Shown here one piece after another: positions 1 through 5,414 of a DNA stretch of 7,726 nucleotides. Where the stretch lies: assembly GCA_030612495.1 (NCBI GenBank), contig JAUWNT010000100.1, positions 1 to 7,726 of the forward strand, written 5' to 3'. This DNA comes from Candidatus Aminicenantota bacterium (GTDB lineage: Bacteria; Acidobacteriota; Aminicenantia; UBA2199). A program made the translations under genes and the position numbers. The notes beneath the pieces are model-generated. The model saw only the letters and a list, made by a program, of their open reading frames with translations. It ran no database searches and was not told the origin of the DNA. Position 1 is the first letter of the stretch, and each line of letters starts with the position of its first letter.

Positions 1-1055
1 TCTTCTTTGATTACATTCTCAGCATCTCCTCGGTCTCTGTATAGCTGAACTAATTCATGCTTATTATAATCTTTATTTGTAAAATAGATTCGGTAACTGT
101 ATTCATATTCAGGAAATAATGCCATTTGTTCATTTTTTTTCCTGACTGCAATAAATCGGTATGCACTACCTTTTTTTTCAGGACCAATAAAATGTACACC
201 TTCTGCTACTTCTTCTATTTTCTTTTCCTTTTGGAGCTTCTTATTGTTCCCCTTTTTATTTAATTTCTCCCAGGATGATTTTTTTATCTGTAATATTGTC
301 TTGAGAATAATATCATATTTGTCTCCGGCTATAACAAATTCTACATCATTCTCATCACAAAACCTCATAATACGATAGTTATAGCCTGCACTATCTATCC
401 TAACAATCAACTTAAGACCCGGATTATTATCTCTTAAATATCTAACCATCTTTCTAAGCAAACTTAAATTATTTGATTGAGGACTCGCATTACCATATCT
501 AAATAAAGAAAATCCAGCCATGCTCAGTATTTTCCCATATTTGATAATACTCATTAAAGGATTGAACCCTATACTGCCTTCGTAACATTTTCTGGCTATA
601 TTTATTTTACTTTCAACTATTGAAGAATCAATATCTATTATCACCTCTTTTAAACCTTTTAATTTAATTATATTGCTGGATAATTTCATCACAAGCTCTG
701 AAAGATTGAATGTATCTCTTTGACTGAATTTACGAGCAAATCCTCCAAGTGTATTTTCATTTGGAAGTTTACTCATCTGTAATATATCAAGTAATCCAGG
801 ATCTGAAGACAAAACATTTATATCGCTTAACCTGTTTCCACCTTTTATAAATGTACTCAAAATGGACAAAAACATCTGAGATACCGAATATCCCCTGTCT
901 CTCTCTTTTAAATGAGAAAATCTCTTGTCTATTTCTTTGAATAAACCAATCTCTTCAGCAAATTTTAAAATTAATAATAATCCGCTACTTGCTGTTACTT
1001 TTGTTTTTTTTAACACCCCAATGTTGAAATTTTTAAGATTTTGTTTTATTATCAT
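1..1055 (-). CDS. IS1380-type DDE transposase, C-terminus cut by the window edge
   Basis: This gene encodes a cut-and-paste type transposase that would act on the ends of its own insertion sequence. About 351 residues are readable without frameshift or internal stop. The N-terminal part (KNFNIG, then a run ending in SSDPGL near residues 85-90) matches the usual IS1380 opening. The RNase H-like core shows D143 in DIDSSI, D221 in VRIDSAGYNY and E346 in YRDRGDAENVIKE, which I read as the DDE triad; the last motif is the family's Y-R-G-D-x-E signature. I chose the ATG at 1055 because GAGG lies 5 nt ahead of it (1064-1061). An in-frame ATG at 1079 lacks a comparable ribosome site and sits in a 13-bp tandem duplication. 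Family members are usually about 420-450 residues, so perhaps 70-100 residues and the far IS end lie outside. Family assignment is confident; activity is unproven. Confidence 0.9.
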   Translation of the reverse strand, partial: MIIKQNLKNFNIGVLKKTKVTASSGLLLILKFAEEIGLFKEIDKRFSHLKERDRGYSVSQMFLSILSTFIKGGNRLSDINVLSSDPGLLDILQMSKLPNENTLGGFARKFSQRDTFNLSELVMKLSSNIIKLKGLKEVIIDIDSSIVESKINIARKCYEGSIGFNPLMSIIKYGKILSMAGFSLFRYGNASPQSNNLSLLRKMVRYLRDNNPGLKLIVRIDSAGYNYRIMRFCDENDVEFVIAGDKYDIILKTILQIKKSSWEKLNKKGNNKKLQKEKKIEEVAEGVHFIGPEKKGSAYRFIAVRKKNEQMALFPEYEYSYRIYFTNKDYNKHELVQLYRDRGDAENVIKE

Positions 1056-1056
1056 A

Positions 1057-1082
1057 TTTGCCTCATTTGTTTGCCTCATTTG
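1057..1082. repeat. Perfect 13-bp tandem duplication at the transposase start
   Basis: TTTGCCTCATTTG occurs at 1057-1069 and again, directly abutting, at 1070-1082. Read on the minus strand, each copy contains ATGAGGCAAA, so it carries both an ATG and a GAGG. The 13-bp period puts the two ATGs in different frames: the one at 1079 is in frame with the transposase and the one at 1066 is not. The GAGG of the copy nearest the gene serves the ATG at 1055. Confidence 0.9.
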
Positions 1083-1086
1083 GGGC

Positions 1087-1105
1087 TTTCACCTAGTGGG
1101 TGAAA
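1087..1105. repeat. Inverted repeat upstream of the transposase start
   Basis: TTTCACC (1087-1093) and GGTGAAA (1099-1105) are perfect inverted copies around the 5-nt loop TAGTG. In a transposase transcript this would be a hairpin about 32 nt before the start codon at 1055. It has no T-run on the downstream side, so it does not look like an intrinsic terminator. Its role is unknown; it could shield the ribosome site from read-through transcripts or be a protein site. Confidence 0.7.
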
Positions 1106-1120
1106 AATTTATTTTTTTTC

Positions 1121-1162
1121 ATACCTCTATTATACCAGTTATAACTAGTGTAATGGAGGTAT
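1121..1162. repeat. 42-bp near-perfect palindrome with AGTTATAACT at its centre
   Basis: ATACCTCTATTATAC (1121-1135) is an inverted copy of GTGTAATGGAGGTAT (1148-1162) with 2 mismatches in 15. The centre AGTTATAACT (1137-1146) is itself a perfect palindrome, so the whole 42 bp has only three mismatched pairs. In a + strand transcript two of the three become U-G wobbles. It overlaps a good minus-strand -10 box. It could be an operator, a transposase-binding site or a subterminal IS element; the sequence does not decide between them. Confidence 0.8.
1129..1137 (-). promoter_or_regulatory. Possible extended -10 promoter for the transposase
   Basis: On the minus strand TGGTATAAT (1137 down to 1129) is an extended -10 element with a perfect TATAAT. 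At 17 bp spacing the -35 position reads TCCATT, which is poor, so recognition would rest on the TGN extension. Transcription would begin near 1122 and the leader would contain the 1087-1105 hairpin. The box lies inside the 42-bp palindrome, so anything bound there would block it. This is inferred from motifs alone. Confidence 0.4.
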
Positions 1163-1194
1163 ATTCAACTATTTATGAGATTTTAGTTGATTAT
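1161..1194. repeat. Second inverted repeat, 11-bp arms
   Basis: ATATTCAACTA (1161-1171) and TAGTTGATTAT (1184-1194) are inverted copies with one mismatch in 11 and a 12-nt loop. It abuts the 42-bp palindrome, overlapping it by 2 bp, and ends 20 bp before the -35 box of the hppA promoter. It is AT-rich with no T-run, so a terminator is unlikely. It may belong to the insertion sequence end. Confidence 0.6.
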
Positions 1195-1200
1195 TAGGAG

Positions 1201-1217
1201 TCAATTCGATTAATTGA
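1201..1217. promoter_or_regulatory. Small dyad overlapping the hppA -35 box
   Basis: TCAATT (1201-1206) and AATTGA (1212-1217) form a 6-bp inverted repeat with a 5-bp spacer; the right arm shares TTGA with the -35 box. A repressor bound here could occlude the promoter. Arms this short and AT-rich arise easily by chance, so it is a weak candidate operator. Confidence 0.2.
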
Positions 1218-1242
1218 CAAGTGGCTATTAATTTATTAGAAT
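1214..1242 (+). promoter_or_regulatory. Sigma70-type promoter of hppA
   Basis: TTGACA (1214-1219), a 17-bp spacer and TAGAAT (1237-1242) make a near-consensus housekeeping promoter. The start of transcription would be about 1249, giving a leader of roughly 25 nt that contains AAAGGAG (1258-1264) ahead of the hppA ATG. It lies at or just beyond the presumed insertion sequence end, so it may be the native promoter or one assembled at the junction. Confidence 0.75.
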
Positions 1243-1273
1243 TAACTTTAAATTTTCAAAGGAGATATAGTAA

Positions 1274-3478
1274 ATGGAAAATATTGTTATATTCTCAATT
1301 GCACCAATTTCAGCTCTGATTGCCTTGATTTTTGCATATGGTTTTTACAGAAATATAATGAAGTTAGAAGAGGGAACAGAAAAGATGATTGAAATTGCAG
1401 AAGCAGTAAGAAGAGGGGCTAGGGCATATTTAAAACAGCAGTATAAAATAGTTGTTTTATTTTTCTTTTTAGCAGCACTCTTTTTAGCATTCCTCTCTTA
1501 TGTATTAAAAGTTCAATCACCCTGGACCCCTTTTGCATTTTTAACAGGAGGCTTTTTTTCAGGTCTTTCTGGATTTATTGGAATGACTACAGCAACTTTA
1601 GCTTCAGCTAGAACAACAAACCAGGCTAGAAAATCTCTTGATAAGGCATTGAAAGTAGCTTTTAGAAGTGGAGCAGTTATGGGACTTGTGGTTGTAGGAT
1701 TAGGGCTTATTGATATTGCAATTTGGTTTATTGTTTTACACATAATCTTTAAATATCCTTTGACTATTACAACTGTTACAATGCTTTCATTTGGAATGGG
1801 AGCATCTCTTCAAGCACTGTTTGCAAGAGTGGGTGGTGGTATTTTTACAAAAGCTGCGGATGTTGGTGCAGATCTTGTTGGAAAGATTGAGGCAGGCATT
1901 CCTGAAGATGACCCGAGGAACCCTGCAACAATTGCGGATAATGTAGGTGATAATGTAGGTGATGTTGCTGGTATGGGAGCTGACCTTTATGAGTCTTATG
2001 CAGGCTCTATTCTTTCTGCTGCAGCTTTAGGAGCTTCTGCTTTTGCATTTATAAACCCAAAGATACAATATAATGCTGTGATTCTTCCAATGGTAATTGC
2101 TGCTATTGGAATTATTGCTTCAATATTGGGAATATTCTTTGTTAGAACGAAAGAAGGAGCTTCTCAAAAAGAACTACTTGGTTCACTTGGATTTGGTATA
2201 AATATAAGTTCTATTTTAATAATAATTGGTTCTTTTTTGTCAGTCAAATTACTTTTACCTGATAATCTTGGATTGTTCGGATCAATTGTTACAGGTTTAA
2301 TTGTTGGAATTGTGGTAGGAAAAAGTGTTGAGTATTATACTTCTGCTGATTATAAACCCACAAGAGAGGTTGCTGAAAAAACACAGACTGGCGAAGCAAC
2401 AGTAATTATTGGTGGACTTGCTTCAGGTATGATATCAACTGCAATTCCTGTTCTTTCAGTTGCAGCTGGAATTATAGGAGCTTTTGCTTTTGCAGGTGGT
2501 TTTAAAAACACAAGTGTTGGACTTTATGGTATAGCTGTAGCTGCAGTTGGAATGCTTTCCACTTTAGGGATTACACTTGCTACAGATGCATATGGGCCAA
2601 TTGCAGATAATGCAGGCGGAAATGCTGAGATGTCAGGCCTTGATAAAGTAGTTAGAGAACGCACAGATGCTTTGGATTCACTTGGGAATACAACTGCTGC
2701 AACTGGTAAAGGTTTTGCTATTGGATCTGCAGCTTTAACAGCTCTTGCACTTTTAGCTGCGTATATAGAAGAGGTTAAAGCTGGAATGAGGCATATATTT
2801 GACAAAACACCTGCAGCTATGGAAAAAGGAATTGAAGTAGCTGGGAATGTATTTCATTCGATTGGTGATATAAATAGTATTTCAATTGAAAAGTTTATGC
2901 AGATATTTTCTGTTAATCTAATGAATCCAAAAGTAATAGTGGGAATTTTCATAGGTTCAATGATGTCATTTTTATTCTCTGGTTTAACAATGAAAGCTGT
3001 TGGAAGGGCTGCTTCTGAAATGGTTAATGAGGTAAGAAGGCAGTTTCGTGAAACACCAGGGATTATGGATGGAACAACAAAACCGGATTACCATGCATGT
3101 GTTTTAATATCAACTCAGGGCGCTCAGAAAGAGATGATTTTACCTTCTTCTATGGCAGTGCTTATTCCTATCATTACTGGGATCGTATTTGGTGTTGCAG
3201 GTGTTATGGGACTTTTAGTTGGAGCTCTTGCTTCTGGATTTGTTTTAGCAATTTTTATGGCAAATACTGGTGGTTCTTGGGATAATGCAAAAAAATATAT
3301 TGAAATGGGAAATTTTGGCGGCAAAGGCTCTCCAGCTCATAAAGCAAGTGTTGTAGGAGATACTGTAGGAGATCCTTTAAAAGATACATCCGGTCCTTCA
3401 TTAAATATTTTAATTAAATTAATGAGTATGATATCAATTGTTGTTGCTGGATTAACAGTAGGTTACTCAATATTATAA
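1274..3478 (+). CDS. hppA: Membrane-integral pyrophosphatase, predicted K+-dependent and Na+-pumping
   Basis: This enzyme hydrolyses cytoplasmic PPi and couples it to ion export across the inner membrane. It is 734 residues, normal for the family (about 660-780), and hydrophobic throughout, consistent with about 16 membrane helices. The active-site region is complete: DVGADLVGKIE (196-206), EDDPRNPATIADN (211-223), GDNVGDVAGMGADLYES (225-241), DAYGPIADNAGGNAEMS (438-454) and GDTVGDPLKDTSGPSLN (695-711). Two determinants can be read. A475 and G478 in GNTTAATGKG are the K+-dependent residues; K+-independent enzymes have Lys at the first position. Glu240 in DLYESY is where the Thermotoga-type Na+ pumps carry theirs; H+ pumps usually place it about one helical turn later. 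Pumping of both Na+ and H+, known in some relatives, cannot be excluded. The start has AAAGGAG 9 nt upstream. It has its own promoter, and purC follows after a 58-nt gap. Confidence 0.96.
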   Translation: MENIVIFSIAPISALIALIFAYGFYRNIMKLEEGTEKMIEIAEAVRRGARAYLKQQYKIVVLFFFLAALFLAFLSYVLKVQSPWTPFAFLTGGFFSGLSGFIGMTTATLASARTTNQARKSLDKALKVAFRSGAVMGLVVVGLGLIDIAIWFIVLHIIFKYPLTITTVTMLSFGMGASLQALFARVGGGIFTKAADVGADLVGKIEAGIPEDDPRNPATIADNVGDNVGDVAGMGADLYESYAGSILSAAALGASAFAFINPKIQYNAVILPMVIAAIGIIASILGIFFVRTKEGASQKELLGSLGFGINISSILIIIGSFLSVKLLLPDNLGLFGSIVTGLIVGIVVGKSVEYYTSADYKPTREVAEKTQTGEATVIIGGLASGMISTAIPVLSVAAGIIGAFAFAGGFKNTSVGLYGIAVAAVGMLSTLGITLATDAYGPIADNAGGNAEMSGLDKVVRERTDALDSLGNTTAATGKGFAIGSAALTALALLAAYIEEVKAGMRHIFDKTPAAMEKGIEVAGNVFHSIGDINSISIEKFMQIFSVNLMNPKVIVGIFIGSMMSFLFSGLTMKAVGRAASEMVNEVRRQFRETPGIMDGTTKPDYHACVLISTQGAQKEMILPSSMAVLIPIITGIVFGVAGVMGLLVGALASGFVLAIFMANTGGSWDNAKKYIEMGNFGGKGSPAHKASVVGDTVGDPLKDTSGPSLNILIKLMSMISIVVAGLTVGYSIL

Positions 3479-3536
3479 CAATATAAATTGGAGAATTAAT
3501 ACTCTATAATTGGAGAGTTTTTATTTGGAGAAAAAT

Positions 3537-4418
3537 ATGGATGTTGTAGAAAGTGTAAAATTACCATTAAAATTATTTAAAAAGGGGAAAGTTAGAGATG
3601 TTTTTGAGATTGATGGTAATTTATTGATTGTATCTACTGACAGGATATCCGCATTTGACTATGTTCTTAAATCATTGATTCCTGAAAAGGGGAAAATATT
3701 AAATCAAATCACTGCTTTCTGGTTTAGATACACAAAAAGTTTTATCAAAAATCATATAATATGTGATGAACCGCATAAACTGGATGATTTCAAAGAGTTT
3801 TCAAATATAATAAAAAAAAGAGCAGTTCTTGTGAAAAAACTTGATACTTTTCCTATTGAGGCTATTGTCAGAGGCTATATTGTGGGATCAGGGTGGAAAA
3901 GTTATGAGAAAACAGGAGAGATATCAGGTGTAAAGTGCCCATCCGGATTGAAGTTTGCAGATAAATTTCCTGAACCGATTTTTACACCAACAACAAAATC
4001 TGAAAAAGGGCATGATGAAAATATAGACTTTAAAGAGATGGAAAGAACAATAGGAAAAGAATATTCTGAGAAAATCAGGGATTTATCCATAAAATTGTAT
4101 AAGTTTGCAAAAGAATATGCATTAAAAAAAGGAATTATAATAGCAGATACAAAGTTTGAATTTGGCAGGGATAATAGGGGAGATATTGTTTTAATTGATG
4201 AAATATTTACACCTGATTCATCTAGATTCTGGAAAGTCGAAGACTATTCAAGGGGTACAGAACCCCCTCCTTTTGATAAACAGTTTGTAAGAAATTTTCT
4301 TTTAAATTCTTCCTGGGATATGAAATCAAATCCACCTGAATTACCTGATGATGTAATAAATAAAACAAGAGAAAAATATTTAGAAATTTATAAGATTTTA
4401 ACAGGTGAAACTTTATAA
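3537..4418 (+). CDS. purC: SAICAR synthetase (phosphoribosylaminoimidazole-succinocarboxamide synthase)
   Basis: This cytosolic enzyme joins CAIR and aspartate with ATP to give SAICAR in de novo purine synthesis. With the ATG at 3537 it is 293 residues, the length of the longer, yeast-like PurC class rather than the roughly 240-residue E. coli class. Visible signatures are GKVRDVFEI (17-25, nucleotide-binding region), STDRISAFD (33-41), EAIVRGYIVGSGWKSY (108-123), PIFTPTTKSEKGHDENI (147-163), DTKFEFG (204-210), DEIFTPDSSRFW (221-232) and FDKQFVR (246-252). I prefer ATG 3537 over the in-frame TTG at 3510 because GGAG (3527-3530) lies 6 nt ahead and homology begins just after. No strong terminator separates it from hppA, so it may be read from the hppA promoter; no separate promoter is obvious. 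The cvpA-like gene starts 2 nt after its stop. Confidence 0.95.
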   Translation: MDVVESVKLPLKLFKKGKVRDVFEIDGNLLIVSTDRISAFDYVLKSLIPEKGKILNQITAFWFRYTKSFIKNHIICDEPHKLDDFKEFSNIIKKRAVLVKKLDTFPIEAIVRGYIVGSGWKSYEKTGEISGVKCPSGLKFADKFPEPIFTPTTKSEKGHDENIDFKEMERTIGKEYSEKIRDLSIKLYKFAKEYALKKGIIIADTKFEFGRDNRGDIVLIDEIFTPDSSRFWKVEDYSRGTEPPPFDKQFVRNFLLNSSWDMKSNPPELPDDVINKTREKYLEIYKILTGETL

Positions 4419-4420
4419 TT

Positions 4421-4978
4421 ATGGGTTTAAACATTCTTGATATTATTTTTATAGTTATAATACTTCTGTCAATGTTTATTGGGATATTGAAAGGATTTAT
4501 TAAAGAATTATTTTCTCTTGTTTTTTTAATTATAGCTGCAGTATTATCTTTTTTATACTATTCGGAAATAGGTAGTTTTTTATTAAAATATATAAAGAAT
4601 AAAAACATTTCAAAATTTGTTGGTTTTGTTTTAATTTTTGTGATAATATTGATAGTTGGATCTTTAGTAACATTCTTTTTAAAGAAAATATTTGTGTTAG
4701 GTCCATTAAAATCTATTGACAAAATACTCGGGGGTGTTTTTGGGTTGATTAGGGGGATTTTAATTTCATGTGTTATTGTATTTGGATTAATTGCTTCTAA
4801 GGTTGATGGTAAATTATGTATTGATTCTAAATTATTCCCATTTTTTAAAGAAACAATTGATTTTACATTTAATCTTGTTCCTGATGTAAATGGGAATGAA
4901 AAAAATGTAAAAAAACAAAAAGAAAAAGATGATAAGGAATTAAAAAAAGATAAAATTGTATATAATGATTTATTATGA
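4421..4978 (+). CDS. cvpA: CvpA-family membrane protein
   Basis: This is an inner-membrane protein of the CvpA (colicin V production) family, whose molecular function is not settled. Its 185 residues contain four likely membrane helices, at about 5-22, 30-47, 65-87 and 104-126. Family hallmarks are the glycine and positively charged stretch GILKGFIKELFSL (21-33), IDKILGGVFGLIRGILI (99-115) between helices 3 and 4, and IDSKLFPFFKE (134-144) after the last helix. The tail from about 160 is very lysine-rich and probably cytoplasmic and disordered. It starts 2 nt after the purC stop; AGGTGA (4403-4408) is 12 nt upstream, rather far, so translational coupling to purC is likely. In E. coli cvpA precedes purF, so a purine gene neighbour fits the family, although here it is purC. 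The symbol denotes the family, not proven function. Confidence 0.85.
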   Translation: MGLNILDIIFIVIILLSMFIGILKGFIKELFSLVFLIIAAVLSFLYYSEIGSFLLKYIKNKNISKFVGFVLIFVIILIVGSLVTFFLKKIFVLGPLKSIDKILGGVFGLIRGILISCVIVFGLIASKVDGKLCIDSKLFPFFKETIDFTFNLVPDVNGNEKNVKKQKEKDDKELKKDKIVYNDLL

Positions 4979-5009
4979 ATTTATATTTATGTATAGTTTT
5001 TAAATTAAC

Positions 5010-5282
5010 ATGGTAGATAAAAAAATTATTGAGCAAGCTGAAGATTTTAAAGATCTTACAATAAAAAAACAGATGAAAATCTTGGCTTATAAAGCTTCCT
5101 CATCAAAGTTATATTTTCAAGAAATATTAAACGAATTCGAAAAGACTTTATTGCAAGCTCTTATTGAAAAGTATGATTATAATCTTTCAAAGATGTCTTT
5201 GAGAATTAAACTACATAGGAATACTATATCAAAAAAGATAAAAAAATTGAATATTAAAGCAAAAAAGAGCAAATTGAAGTAA
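5010..5282 (+). CDS. Small Fis-like helix-turn-helix DNA-binding protein
   Basis: This 90-residue basic protein has a C-terminal Fis-type helix-turn-helix (HTH_8 class). FEKTLLQALIEKYDYNLSKM (43-62) supplies the first helix and turn, and SLRIKLHRNTISKKIKKLNI (63-82) the recognition region, with the R-N-T-x-x-K-K-I-K-K-L pattern matching RGTLRKKLKKYG in Fis. The tail is lysine-rich. No receiver or AAA+ domain is present, so it resembles a stand-alone Fis, a nucleoid or regulatory protein, rather than an NtrC-type activator. The length is close to E. coli Fis (98). The start is the only ATG before residue 22, but no Shine-Dalgarno sequence precedes it; the next upstream in-frame ATG (4989) runs into a stop. 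It follows the CvpA-family gene by 31 nt, probably on the same transcript. groEL lies 132 nt downstream and is one possible target; that is speculation. Confidence 0.8.
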   Translation: MVDKKIIEQAEDFKDLTIKKQMKILAYKASSSKLYFQEILNEFEKTLLQALIEKYDYNLSKMSLRIKLHRNTISKKIKKLNIKAKKSKLK

Positions 5283-5350
5283 ACATTAATATTTGTTAGA
5301 TATCGGGAACCTATTGTGTTTCAACCAGATTTAATTTACTCTATTTGGAT

Positions 5351-5379
5351 TTGACAACATCTAAGATATTTTATATAAT
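5351..5379 (+). promoter_or_regulatory. Full-consensus sigma70 promoter of groEL
   Basis: TTGACA (5351-5356), 17 bp, then TATAAT (5374-5379): both hexamers and the spacing match the housekeeping consensus exactly. Transcription would start near 5386, leaving a leader of about 29 nt with AGGAGG (5404-5409) 5 nt before the ATG. No heat-shock (sigma32) boxes and no CIRCE operator (TTAGCACTC-N9-GAGTGCTAA) are present in the 132-bp gap. Confidence 0.88.
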
Positions 5380-5382
5380 ATC
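5365..5382. promoter_or_regulatory. 18-bp dyad over the groEL -10 box, candidate operator
   Basis: GATATT (5365-5370) and AATATC (5377-5382) are perfect inverted arms around TTATAT, whose inner four bases TATA also pair, so 16 of 18 positions are symmetric. It fully covers the -10 hexamer, where a bound repressor would prevent RNA polymerase binding. The low-complexity AT composition makes chance symmetry plausible. Confidence 0.3.
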
Positions 5383-5414
5383 AATTAAAATTTAATACGA
5401 TATAGGAGGATAAA

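Larger units (their letters stand above)
1..1200 (-). mobile_element. Partial IS1380-type insertion sequence, near end somewhere between about 1090 and 1200
   Basis: The transposase shows that an insertion sequence enters the window from the left. Only the end upstream of the transposase start can be present here. I could not fix its terminus: the opposite terminal repeat is outside, so neither the terminal inverted repeat nor the target duplication can be matched. On the minus strand, CCTAATAATC beginning at 1198 is one possible tip, because IS1380-type ends often start with CC, but this is only a suggestion. The right limit given is therefore approximate. The hppA promoter at 1214-1242 lies just beyond and looks intact. 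Confidence 0.6.

Noticed and set aside
925..1197. A 90-residue + strand open frame ending at 1197.
   Set aside because: Its first half is antisense to the transposase coding region and its second half runs through the inverted-repeat cluster. It has no ribosome site and no recognisable family.
1513..3324. Several 60-95 residue frames in hppA, on the minus strand and in another + frame.
   Set aside because: They lie wholly inside hppA, whose conserved protein sequence explains the DNA; none has its own start signals or known motifs.
3501..3525. Possible hppA terminator: ACTCT and AGAGT arms followed by a short T-run, plus a repeated ATTGGAGA.
   Set aside because: The stem is only 5 bp with an 8-nt AT-rich loop and the T-run is short, and it sits just before the purC ribosome site. 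It is too weak to call as a terminator.
3510..3536. TTG at 3510 as an alternative purC start adding nine residues.
   Set aside because: The ATG at 3537 has a GGAG 6 nt upstream, and the extra residues do not look like part of the family.
3902..4434. Two minus-strand frames of 62 and 70 residues across purC and its junction with cvpA.
   Set aside because: Antisense shadows of conserved purC sequence without ribosome sites.
5283..5414. Search for a CIRCE operator or a short groES before groEL.
   Set aside because: No TTAGCACTC/GAGTGCTAA arms and no open frame of GroES length (about 95 codons) fit in the 132 bp.
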